Below are positions 1-5,801 of a stretch of 9,587 bases of DNA, one piece after another (the stretch's first letter is position 1; every line of letters starts with the position of its first letter). The position numbers were made by a program, and so were the translations under genes. The notes under the pieces are model-generated. The model was not told where the DNA came from. It searched no databases and saw only the letters and a list, made by a program, of their open reading frames with translations. Source of the DNA: Prevotellaceae bacterium (GTDB lineage Bacteria > Bacteroidota > Bacteroidia > Bacteroidales > UBA932); NCBI GenBank assembly GCA_031273485.1, contig JAISRS010000381.1, positions 1 through 9,587 of the forward strand, written 5' to 3'.

Positions 1-781
1 TTATTGTACAGATTGTTGCCGCCTGATGACCGAGCAACAGCGATAATCCGGCTATTGCCGAACCTTCCATTTCGAAATTAGTTATGCGTAATCCTTTGTA
101 TCTGAATGTTTCTATTTTCGATAAAAAATCGGGGTCTGATAATTCCAATCGTACCACACGTCCCTGAGGTCCGTAGAATCCGGGTGCAGAGATTGTTATG
201 CCATGCAGTACATCTTTGTTGAAAAGGTCGATAAACATTTTCGAAGCCGGCACAAAATATGGTTCGGCAAGTTGTTTGTTCCAATCGGTATATGAGATAA
301 ACTCGGTTTCTATTTCTCTAATACTTACTTTGTTTCGATTGGCATAGAAATTAAGAAGTCCGTCAAATCCGACTGATATGTCCGACATCAAAATGCTTCC
401 CAAAGGTATATCGGCGTGCAAAGCGCCCGAAGTTCCCAAACGCAATATCCGCAATGTGCGGAGTTCGGGTTTCACGGTACGGGTGGCGAAATCAATATTT
501 ACCAAAGCATCTAACTCGGTCATTACAATGTCGATATTATCTGTCCCTATGCCGGTAGATAACACCGACAGGCGTTTATTTCCTATATATCCGGTGGTTG
601 TTACAAATTCTCTGTTTGCTTTTTTTATTTCTATTTTATCGAAATAACCGGCAATCATGTTTACGCGTTCAGGGTCGCCAACTAAAATAACCGTATCTGC
701 AATATCTTCAGGATGAAGATGCAGATGAAATATCGAACCGTCGGAATTAATTATGAGTTCAGATGAAGGAATTGTTTGCAT
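1..781 (-). CDS. Nucleoside phosphorylase, uridine-phosphorylase-like (C-terminus beyond left edge)
   Basis: Reading leftward from the ATG at 781-779, 260 codons stay open to the window edge, so the C-terminus is missing. Members of this family run to roughly 250-300 residues, so most of the protein is present. Visible motifs of the PNP/UDP phosphorylase superfamily are GDPERV (residues 35-40, phosphate-binding loop), STGIGTDN (75-82), RLGTSGAL (114-121), GFYGPQGR (201-208) and NFEMEGSA (235-242, where the glutamates contact the ribose). The Q-x-R pair at Q206/R208 lines up with the Gln/Arg pair that reads uracil in E. coli uridine phosphorylase, so uridine is the likeliest substrate. The enzyme would reversibly split uridine with phosphate into uracil and ribose-1-phosphate in cytosolic pyrimidine salvage. 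The gene stands alone and diverges from the methyltransferase remnant. The family call is firm. Substrate choice is inferred from one motif. Confidence 0.88.
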   Translation of the reverse strand, partial: MQTIPSSELIINSDGSIFHLHLHPEDIADTVILVGDPERVNMIAGYFDKIEIKKANREFVTTTGYIGNKRLSVLSTGIGTDNIDIVMTELDALVNIDFATRTVKPELRTLRILRLGTSGALHADIPLGSILMSDISVGFDGLLNFYANRNKVSIREIETEFISYTDWNKQLAEPYFVPASKMFIDLFNKDVLHGITISAPGFYGPQGRVVRLELSDPDFLSKIETFRYKGLRITNFEMEGSAIAGLSLLLGHQAATICTI

Positions 782-833
782 AATACTAAATAATTATCAA
801 TTTGTTATCAATTTATTGATACGAAAAACGTCG

Positions 834-841
834 CAAAGATA
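834..841 (-). promoter_or_regulatory. Putative Bacteroidetes -7 box for the phosphorylase gene
   Basis: On the minus strand the sequence TATCTTTG matches the Bacteroidetes -7 consensus TAnnTTTG. It lies about 50 bases before the phosphorylase start codon. No convincing TTG -33 element is present at the expected distance upstream, so the call rests on the -7 box and its position. Confidence 0.5.
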
Positions 842-947
842 ATGATTTTAAATGTATTTTTGATTGTTGACCTTTTTTTGTACTAAAATTAAGATATGAG
901 ATACGATACGAATGTTCGATTGTATAATACTTATTTTATGATAGTTC

Positions 948-987
948 AAAACGTCAGGACGATTTGGGAAAAACGTCAGGACGATTT
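948..987. promoter_or_regulatory. Tandem operator: two 18-bp direct repeats, each with a dyad
   Basis: The 18-mer AAAACGTCAGGACGATTT occurs at 948-965 and again at 970-987 without a mismatch, a period of 22 bases or about two helical turns. Each copy contains the dyad CGTC-AG-GACG. The second copy ends just before the TTG of the promoter at 989-1018. Two identical sites on one face of the helix beside a -33 element suggest cooperative binding by a dimeric regulator. Direct repeats with a period of about 21-22 bases are also typical of LytTR-type activators. The regulator is not identifiable from the window. Confidence 0.65.
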
Positions 988-988
988 T

Positions 989-1018
989 TTGGTGGTGTAT
1001 GAAAAAACAGTACTTTTG
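989..1018 (+). promoter_or_regulatory. Bacteroidetes-type promoter (TTG-N19-TACTTTTG)
   Basis: TTG at 989-991 is followed after 19 bases by TACTTTTG at 1011-1018, a full match to the Bacteroidetes pattern TTG-N19-21-TAnnTTTG. Transcription would start near 1025, 14 bases before the ATG of the methyltransferase remnant, and could continue into the gene at 1249. The tandem operator touches its upstream edge. Confidence 0.7.
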
Positions 1019-1038
1019 CGAAAAATAAGTCAGTAAAA

Positions 1039-1194
1039 ATGCATACGACAACACATAAGATAATCAACGGCGATAGCCGACAGTTGAGCGAATTAAAAGA
1101 CAGAAACGTTCATTTGATGGCGTATCTGTATTTGGAGAATAATACTTTTATTAATGCGTATTTTGTTGAAGGCAAGGTTGGCGGATGTGGATGA
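1039..1194 (+). pseudogene. N-terminal remnant of a DNA methyltransferase
   Basis: A 51-codon reading frame opens with a block matching the start of site-specific DNA methyltransferases of the TSPPYW (beta/N4/N6) class: HKIINGDSRQLSELKD then NVHLM (residues 6-27). In intact enzymes this is followed at once by the catalytic TSPPYW motif. Here the text changes abruptly after residue 27 to an unrelated tail and stops at 1192-1194. A second frame then carries a plausible open stretch up to a stop at 1244-1246, two bases before the next ATG. This looks like a deletion or recombination scar that joined the first ~80 bases of a methyltransferase gene to other decayed DNA. No catalytic motif remains, so it cannot methylate. 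It keeps a good promoter and might still serve as a leader for the downstream gene. Family recognition comes from memory of the N-terminal signature. Confidence 0.6.
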
Positions 1195-1248
1195 GAATGC
1201 GGAGTTTAAATATAAGAGTAAATTTTTATCAACAATTAATCTATAAAC

Positions 1249-2028
1249 ATGGCACAAAATTATTCTGAACAAATTTATAACGGAATTATATCTTATTATA
1301 ATGAGATAAAACATTATGGTTTTATTGAAAGTGAAGACGGTAATTCTTACTATTTTTTTGTAGATATAAGACAGTTAAAACAAAAAATCATTGAACTAAG
1401 GCGACAAAATTCAAATGAAATAATTAAATATAAATTTTGTTCAGGCGATGAAGTTCAATTTAAAATAAAAAAATCAAATGACAAAATTGAAGTATATGCT
1501 GTTGAATATATACGCAATGTTCGGAAACAATTATTGATAAATGAGGCAGATAAAAACCAAATACTTTTTGGGTACCTGAAGCAGATAAATGATGATAAAT
1601 TTTTTGTAAAGCACATATCAACTTATGTTTTCGTTCCTATTAAAATATCTAATTATGAAATAGATATTGATGAAGTTTATACACAAAGATTAAATAAACT
1701 TGTTCAATTCAAATTGACTCAAACAAAAAAAATAGAAAAATTATCTGCCATTCTTGTTGATAGAAAGTTTTCTGATGAATATAAGATACTCAAAAAACAC
1801 TATCAATCAGGAATACCCTTATTAGCAAAAATTACAGGGAGAAACACAAAAGGGTTATTTGCTACTGTTATGGATAAATATAAGGGATTTATAACATTAC
1901 CAAAGGAATCCACAATTGAAGATAATGAACGATTTCAAGCAATTAAGCGATGGAGTGAGGTGCTTGTGATACTTAAATATTCTCCAGGCGACCATTCGAC
2001 AAATCTACAATTACAATTAGTGTATTGA
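1249..2028 (+). CDS. Unrecognised protein with cold-shock/OB-fold modules, putative RNA-binding
   Basis: This 259-residue soluble protein has no signal peptide or membrane segment. Residues 10-86 align with the cold-shock domain layout: a GIISYYN opening strand, the RNP1-like YGFI (23-26), the RNP2-like YYFFV (34-38), then a ~25-residue charged insertion (41-65) before GDEVQF (66-71). Residues 105-171 repeat a similar strand pattern with FGYLKQI, YVFVP and VQFKL. Residues 188-258 read like an S1-type OB fold (LAKITGRNTKGLFATV, KGFITLP, VLVILKYSPGD). Three OB folds suggest single-stranded nucleic acid binding, and RNA is likely. The gene is much richer in A/T than surE or rho and has no Shine-Dalgarno. 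It sits between a decayed methyltransferase and a palindrome array, which fits an acquired island. The first module is fairly secure, the other two less so. The cellular role is unknown. Confidence 0.7.
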   Translation: MAQNYSEQIYNGIISYYNEIKHYGFIESEDGNSYYFFVDIRQLKQKIIELRRQNSNEIIKYKFCSGDEVQFKIKKSNDKIEVYAVEYIRNVRKQLLINEADKNQILFGYLKQINDDKFFVKHISTYVFVPIKISNYEIDIDEVYTQRLNKLVQFKLTQTKKIEKLSAILVDRKFSDEYKILKKHYQSGIPLLAKITGRNTKGLFATVMDKYKGFITLPKESTIEDNERFQAIKRWSEVLVILKYSPGDHSTNLQLQLVY

Positions 2029-2072
2029 CACTATAAATTACATTTTTTCAAAACAAATATCAAATTATGAAA

Positions 2073-2093
2073 TATTTGGTATTTAGCCAAATA
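2073..2093. other. Small inverted repeat after the OB-fold gene
   Basis: TATTTGG (2073-2079) pairs with CCAAATA (2087-2093) across a 7-base loop. It lies 45 bases after the stop codon but is A/T-rich and is not followed by a U-run, so it is a weak terminator candidate at best. Apart from this, 2029-2173 is plain AT-rich sequence. Confidence 0.3.
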
Positions 2094-2173
2094 ATCCCAC
2101 AAAAGGAAAGAATATTCAATATTCTGCCAAAAATTACATCAATTTCGAAAATAAGATATTAAAAAAGTGTCAG

Positions 2174-2407
2174 TCGCAAGTATGTTTTTCTCCGGTTCGG
2201 ACTTGCGACCCGGGACGCAAGTATGTTTTTGTTCCGGTTCGGACTTGCGACCCGGGACGCAAGTATGTTTTTCTCCGGTTCGGACTTGCGACCCGGGACG
2301 CAAGTGTGTTTTTGTCCGGTTCGGACTTGCGACCCGGGACGCAAGTGTGTTTTTGTCCGGTTCGGACTTGCGTCCCGGGACGCAAGTGTGTTTTTACGCC
2401 GACTCGG
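2174..2407. repeat. GC-rich tandem array of five 22-bp palindromes (period 41-42)
   Basis: Five palindromes lie at 2201-2222, 2243-2264, 2284-2305, 2325-2346 and 2366-2387. Each has arms ACTTGCG and CGCAAGT around a CCCGGG core. Copies 1-4 have one mismatched pair beside the core (A opposite A). Copy 5 is a perfect 22-bp palindrome, with half-site ACTTGCGTCCC. The 19-20 base linkers are nearly identical (rTGTTTTT followed by TCCGGTTCGG) and themselves hold a small TCCG-GTT-CGGA hairpin. A lone right arm (TCGCAAGT, 2174-2181) precedes copy 1, and a degenerate linker follows copy 5. The array is far richer in G+C than its flanks. On the plus strand each palindrome is followed by T5, so each resembles an intrinsic terminator. 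It may be a REP-like element or a protein-binding array. Because the linkers are not unique, it is not a CRISPR array. Confidence 0.93.
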
Positions 2408-2437
2408 AGACTTTCCGAGCATACTCGGAAACTTTCA
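2402..2437. repeat. Short direct repeat with a hairpin at the array edge
   Basis: ACTCGGAGACTTTC (from 2402) recurs as ACTCGGAAACTTTC (from 2423), a period of 21 with one mismatch. The first copy also folds into CTCGGA (2403-2408) / TCCGAG (2414-2419) with a 5-base loop. This looks like the decayed right boundary of the palindrome array, since ACTCGGA resembles the linker text TTCGGA. Confidence 0.5.
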
Positions 2438-2439
2438 AG

Positions 2440-2705
2440 GAATAATTGCCGCCATAGAACCTGTGTTCCGACAATTCGTATATAAACAGATATCCGCAGG
2501 ATTTAAAATTCGCGGAATTTGTGGAATAAGTATTCGGAGAATAGAGAAAAACGTCTTTAAACGATAAAAAAAATCTTTCATTTCGAGGAATAATCTATGT
2601 TTATATCCATGAAGTCAATTTAATTTGTTGAAATATTTAATTATTGAATAACAATATATTATCTGTAACAATATTATTAAAAATAATAATATCGAACGAA
2701 TAGAT
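2440..2705. other. Intergenic stretch without a supportable gene
   Basis: The 380 bases between the palindrome array and surE carry no credible coding region. From 2500 to 2560 there are loosely repeated GGAAT/GGAGAAT segments that look like decayed repeat DNA. From 2570 the sequence becomes strongly A/T-rich. An 8-bp A/T-only inverted repeat (2671-2678 / 2685-2692) lies just before the surE promoter and may only reflect base composition. Confidence 0.5.
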
Positions 2706-2737
2706 TTGGAACAGATAAAAAAAAATATATATCTTTG
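2706..2737 (+). promoter_or_regulatory. surE promoter (TTG-N21-TATCTTTG)
   Basis: TTG at 2706-2708 and TATCTTTG at 2730-2737 are 21 bases apart, matching the Bacteroidetes promoter pattern. The predicted start near 2744 gives surE a leader of about 75-80 bases. Confidence 0.75.
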
Positions 2738-2741
2738 CGCC

Positions 2742-2816
2742 GTAGTGTAATCCCTGCTACAAACGATATATAAAAAGAAAAAAATTACGTGGATTACATA
2801 AAGTTACGTAGATTCA
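2742..2816 (+). promoter_or_regulatory. surE leader with inverted and direct repeats
   Basis: TGTAATCC (2746-2753) is exactly complementary to GGATTACA (2791-2798), giving an 8-bp stem around a 37-base loop. A competing small hairpin can form from GTAG (2742-2745) and CTAC (2757-2760). TTACGT also occurs at 2785-2790 and 2804-2809 within a 19-base imperfect direct repeat. The leader has no Shine-Dalgarno before the surE ATG. The structure could affect translation, but no known riboswitch is recognised. Confidence 0.35.
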
Positions 2817-2821
2817 TATAA

Positions 2822-3601
2822 ATGGTTAAACCTTTAATTTTGCTGTCGAATGACGATGGCGTAAGCGCATCAGGCTTAAAAGCATTAATAACAATGCTTT
2901 CTCCATTGGGGGACTTGTTTGTGATAGCTCCGGATAAATCACGTTCGGGGGCATCTCATTCATTAACAGTGAGCGATACCGTAAAAGTCGCTAAGATTAA
3001 AGAATCGGAAAATTTGTCGATTTATTCCTGTTCCGGAACTCCCGCCGATTGCGTGAAACTTGCAACAAGCTGCCTGCTTCCGCATTTGCCGGATTTAATG
3101 ATATCGGGCATAAATCACGGCTCAAACTCATCGGTGAGCGTAATTTATTCGGGAACCATGGGCGCCGCAATCGAAGCCTCCATGCTGGGAATACCCGCAA
3201 TAGGATTTTCGCTGTGCGACCACTCTTTGGACGCTGATTTTTCCGCTTCAATAAAATATGGCAGAATTATTGTTGAAAAATTATTGAACATTGGTATGCC
3301 GAATAATATTTCTTTAAATATAAATATTCCGCCCCTGCCGCAGGATAAAATAAAAGGAATAAAAATATGCCGCCAAAATAAAGGTATGTGGGACGAAAAT
3401 TTTGAAAAAGAAACCGATCCCCTTACAGGCGAAGAAACTTACAGACTTTCGGGATACTATCTCAACGAAGAACCCGAAGCGGAAGGCACAGATGAAACAG
3501 CATTAAAAAACGGGTATATTTCTGTTGTACCTGTTCATTTCGACCTCACAGCATACAGCAATATGGAACAAATGAAATACATGGAAACGTTTTTTAATTA
3601 A
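2822..3601 (+). CDS. surE: 5'/3'-nucleotidase SurE
   Basis: This 259-residue protein matches SurE along its whole length; the family is usually about 250 residues. The metal-binding NDDG motif is at residues 10-13 (D11, D12). The metal-binding serine is S42 in the loop APDKSRSGAS (36-45). GTPADCV is at 72-78 and SGINHGSN at 95-102, with N98 as the fourth metal ligand. SurE is a cytosolic, metal-dependent phosphatase that removes phosphate from nucleoside 5'- and 3'-monophosphates and is tied to stationary-phase survival in other bacteria. All catalytic residues are present, so it should be active. It has its own promoter and is 196 bases upstream of rho, with no strong terminator between, so some read-through into rho is possible. 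The start at 2822 gives the expected short lead to the first beta strand. Confidence 0.96.
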   Translation: MVKPLILLSNDDGVSASGLKALITMLSPLGDLFVIAPDKSRSGASHSLTVSDTVKVAKIKESENLSIYSCSGTPADCVKLATSCLLPHLPDLMISGINHGSNSSVSVIYSGTMGAAIEASMLGIPAIGFSLCDHSLDADFSASIKYGRIIVEKLLNIGMPNNISLNINIPPLPQDKIKGIKICRQNKGMWDENFEKETDPLTGEETYRLSGYYLNEEPEAEGTDETALKNGYISVVPVHFDLTAYSNMEQMKYMETFFN

Positions 3602-3652
3602 GCAGTTAAAATAAAAAAAATAAAAAAAATATTAATTATATAAAAAAAGTAA

Positions 3653-3660
3653 TATATTTG
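3653..3660 (+). promoter_or_regulatory. Candidate distal -7 box for rho
   Basis: TATATTTG matches TAnnTTTG, about 140 bases before the rho ATG. The upstream sequence is A/T-rich without a clear TTG, so the -33 element is missing or weak. If used, it gives a leader of about 130 bases. Confidence 0.5.
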
Positions 3661-3728
3661 CACTTTTAAAACTTTAAACAATTTGCATTGATTCAATGTT
3701 AGTATATAGTTCATCATAATCAACATGA

Positions 3729-3736
3729 TAACTTTG
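3729..3736 (+). promoter_or_regulatory. Candidate proximal -7 box for rho
   Basis: TAACTTTG is a second TAnnTTTG match, about 62 bases before rho and 5 bases before the short leader ORF. No TTG lies at the right distance. If used, transcription would begin near 3743, at or inside the leader ORF, which would remove that ORF from the message. Confidence 0.35.
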
Positions 3737-3740
3737 TACA

Positions 3741-3794
3741 ATGAGTATCAAAATCAAAATAAAATTAGGAATCCTTTTAATTATAGTAAATTAA
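3741..3794 (+). CDS. Possible 17-codon leader peptide upstream of rho
   Basis: ATG at 3741 opens a 17-codon frame, MSIKIKIKLGILLIIVN, that stops at 3792-3794, only three bases before the rho ATG. The peptide is basic and then strongly hydrophobic. E. coli rho is preceded by a leader peptide (rhoL) and an attenuation region, so a leader ORF here would be a plausible place for autoregulation or translational coupling. There is no Shine-Dalgarno, and short A/T-rich ORFs arise easily by chance. The distal promoter at 3653 would transcribe it, while the proximal one at 3729 would not carry its start codon. Confidence 0.25.
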   Translation: MSIKIKIKLGILLIIVN

Positions 3795-3797
3795 ATA

Positions 3798-5411
3798 ATG
3801 TACACACAAGAAGAATTGGCTTCTAAAACTCTTACCGAGTTACAACAAGTCGCAAGAACCATGGACATCCACAAAGTCAGGTCGTATAGAAAAGACGAAT
3901 TGCTTGAGCATATCCTTAGCAAAATAACCCCATCGAACGAAAGTGAAGAGATTGCAACAGAGGAAGAAGAATCTCTGCAATCGACCGCTCGCCCAAAACG
4001 CGCCCGCATATTAAAAAAGGAAGTTTATTCCACCGCAGGCATTTTGGACATTTCGACAGAAAAAAAGGGCGAAAAAGCAGAGAATGACGAGGATGAAAAT
4101 AATTTTGGAAAGAAATTCGACAAAAGGTATGACGAAGCAGATATGCAGGGAAATACCTCTTGGGAAAATTTCGGAAGACAGGAAAATTTCGGAAAAAGAA
4201 CCGAAGATTTTAAAAACGTCATCGAAATTGAAGACAGAACCGAACAAAAAACAGAATTTGAGAAAAAAGACGAAAAATCAGAAAAAGTAGAATTTGAAGG
4301 CATAATCCAAGTATCGGGAGTGTTGGAAGTTATTTCGGAAGGCTATGGTTTTCTGCGCTCTTCGGACTACAATTATCTGAACTCTCCCGACGATATTTAT
4401 GTTTCTCAATCTCAAATCAAATTATTCGGACTTAAAACCGGCGATACGATAAACGGTATTGTGCGCCCGCCAAAAGAAGGCGAAAAGTATTTTCCGCTGT
4501 TGAAAGTAATTGAAATAAACGGCAGAAGTCCGGATTTCGTTCGCGACAGAGTACCCTTCGATTTCTTGACGCCATTATTCCCTACCGAAAAATTTAATCT
4601 AATCGGACACGGGCATAATAATCTGTCGGTTCGCATAGTAGATATGTTTACCCCCATAGGCAAAGGACAACGCGGATTGATAGTAGCACAACCCAAAACA
4701 GGAAAAACAGTATTGCTTAAATCCATAGCCAACGCTATCGCCGACAATCATCCGGAAGTTTATATGATTGTGCTTCTGATAGACGAACGTCCCGAAGAAG
4801 TAACGGATATGGCGCGAAGCGTAAAAGCCGAAGTGGTAGCCTCAACATTCGACGAACCTGCCGACAGACATGTGCGCGTCGCAAATATCGTTCTCGAAAA
4901 AGCTAAACGTCTGGTTGAATGTGGACACGATGTGGTTATACTTTTAGACTCAATAACCCGTCTGGCAAGAGCTTTTAACACTGTTCAGCCGGCATCGGGA
5001 AAAGTCCTGTCGGGCGGCGTGGACGCAAACGCTCTGCACAAACCTAAACGCTTCTTCGGAGCTGCACGTAATATCGAAAACGGAGGCTCTCTTACAATAC
5101 TCGCAACTGCTTTGACCGATACCGGTTCAAAAATGGACGACGTTATTTTTGAAGAATTTAAAGGTACAGGCAATATGGAGTTACAACTTGACAGAAAATT
5201 GTCGAACCGCAGGTTATTCCCCTCTGTTGATGTCACTTTGTCGAGCACAAGACGGGAAGATTTGCTTTTAGATAAAGATATCATGAACAGAATATGGATA
5301 CTCAGAAACTATCTCAGCGATATGAACTCGGTTGAGGCAATGGAATTTTTGAGAAACCACATGCAAAAAACATCTACTAACGAAGAATTTTTGATTTCGA
5401 TGAATAATTAA
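3798..5411 (+). CDS. rho: Transcription termination factor Rho
   Basis: Rho is a hexameric RNA helicase that loads on nascent RNA and uses ATP to end transcription. Residues 5-42 are the Rho N-terminal helical (SAP-like) domain. Residues 45-165 are a highly charged, low-complexity insertion with repeated ENFG-type segments. Residues 172-245 are the cold-shock-type RNA-binding domain (EGYGFLRS at 181-188). The RecA-like motor follows: Walker A AQPKTGKT (297-304), DERPEEVTDM (329-338), Walker B region VVILLDSITRLARAFN (379-394), Q-loop region SGGVDANALHKPKRFFG (405-421) and the arginine-finger segment LDRKLSNRR (464-472). At 537 residues it is about 120 longer than the 419-residue E. coli protein, almost all in the insertion. 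Such insertions are known in Bacteroidota Rho. All catalytic motifs are intact. The start has no Shine-Dalgarno, like surE. Confidence 0.98.
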   Translation: MYTQEELASKTLTELQQVARTMDIHKVRSYRKDELLEHILSKITPSNESEEIATEEEESLQSTARPKRARILKKEVYSTAGILDISTEKKGEKAENDEDENNFGKKFDKRYDEADMQGNTSWENFGRQENFGKRTEDFKNVIEIEDRTEQKTEFEKKDEKSEKVEFEGIIQVSGVLEVISEGYGFLRSSDYNYLNSPDDIYVSQSQIKLFGLKTGDTINGIVRPPKEGEKYFPLLKVIEINGRSPDFVRDRVPFDFLTPLFPTEKFNLIGHGHNNLSVRIVDMFTPIGKGQRGLIVAQPKTGKTVLLKSIANAIADNHPEVYMIVLLIDERPEEVTDMARSVKAEVVASTFDEPADRHVRVANIVLEKAKRLVECGHDVVILLDSITRLARAFNTVQPASGKVLSGGVDANALHKPKRFFGAARNIENGGSLTILATALTDTGSKMDDVIFEEFKGTGNMELQLDRKLSNRRLFPSVDVTLSSTRREDLLLDKDIMNRIWILRNYLSDMNSVEAMEFLRNHMQKTSTNEEFLISMNN

Positions 5412-5452
5412 ATCTCACGAAATCTACATACTTATAATTTTAAATATTAACA

Positions 5453-5559
5453 CACAAAGGCGTTAAGTAGTGTTCTTTATGGAATACGAACAGCCTTTGT
5501 GGGGATGTCCGGACAACAGAATGAATCTTTAACTGTTTGTGCGGACAGGCTTTATCTGT
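5453..5559. other. Structured intergenic segment after rho
   Basis: Several inverted repeats cluster here. CACAAAGGC (5453-5461) pairs with GCCTTTGTG (5493-5501) as a 9-bp stem, with an inner GTTC (5472-5475) / GAAC (5488-5491) helix. Next comes the perfect 10-bp palindrome TGTCCGGACA (5506-5515), whose left half can instead pair with CGGACA (5542-5547). ACAG (5545-5548) can pair with CTGT (5556-5559). No T-run follows the first stem, so a simple intrinsic terminator is unlikely. It could be a 3' UTR structure, a small RNA or a remnant of a mobile element. No known RNA family is recognised. Confidence 0.45.
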
Positions 5560-5677
5560 GGGTTTAATCAATATCGGGGTTTATTTGGAATATATCCAAT
5601 AAATTACATTTATTCACATATACCATCATTGAGAAACCAAATATTCTTTTTAAAATCAAAATTTTGTGAAAAAAATT
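5560..5677. other. AT-rich spacer before the cas operon promoter
   Basis: No gene is visible. The only structure is an imperfect hairpin, TTTATTTGGA (5580-5589) against TCCAATAAA (5595-5603), with one bulged base. No CRISPR repeat-spacer pattern is present in 5412-5801. Confidence 0.4.
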
Positions 5678-5706
5678 TTGGATTGTAATATTTATATCTA
5701 ACTTTG
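5678..5706 (+). promoter_or_regulatory. Promoter of the type III cas operon (TTG-N18-TAACTTTG)
   Basis: TTG at 5678-5680 (within TTTTGG) and TAACTTTG at 5699-5706 are 18 bases apart, close to the Bacteroidetes spacing of 19-21. Transcription would begin near 5713, about 90 bases before the small ORF at 5802 and 270 before cas10. It is the only good promoter seen upstream of the operon. Confidence 0.6.
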
Positions 5707-5801
5707 ACGCTCGTATTTTGAGAAATAAATGTATTTAAAGTTCATTTCGTTACTGTAAGTGAACTGATTATATAGAAAGAAAGTTTAATTTTTTTTGGGA
5801 A

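Noticed and set aside
848..1314. Two minus-strand frames of about 70 codons left of the OB-fold gene
   Set aside because: Their translations are rich in Ile/Leu/Phe/Asn from AT-rich DNA, show no domain, and overlap the operator, the methyltransferase remnant and the start of the plus-strand gene.
2174..2407. Palindrome array as a CRISPR array
   Set aside because: The intervals between palindromes are nearly identical to one another, 19-20 bases long, and not unique spacers.
2159..2567. Several open frames on both strands through the palindrome array, encoding repeated RPGTQV/RTG-type peptides
   Set aside because: Three of the four unit spacings are 41 bases (the other is 42), so the repeat shifts frame and no single frame carries a consistent peptide. 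The frames are open only because the array is GC-rich and lacks stop triplets.
2671..2692. A/T-only 8-bp inverted repeat upstream of surE as a terminator
   Set aside because: It is purely A/T in an A/T-rich stretch, and there is no nearby upstream gene for it to terminate.
4011..4303. Minus-strand frames opposite the rho insertion
   Set aside because: They are low-complexity Phe/Ser-rich mirrors of the Glu/Lys-rich insertion and lie wholly inside rho.
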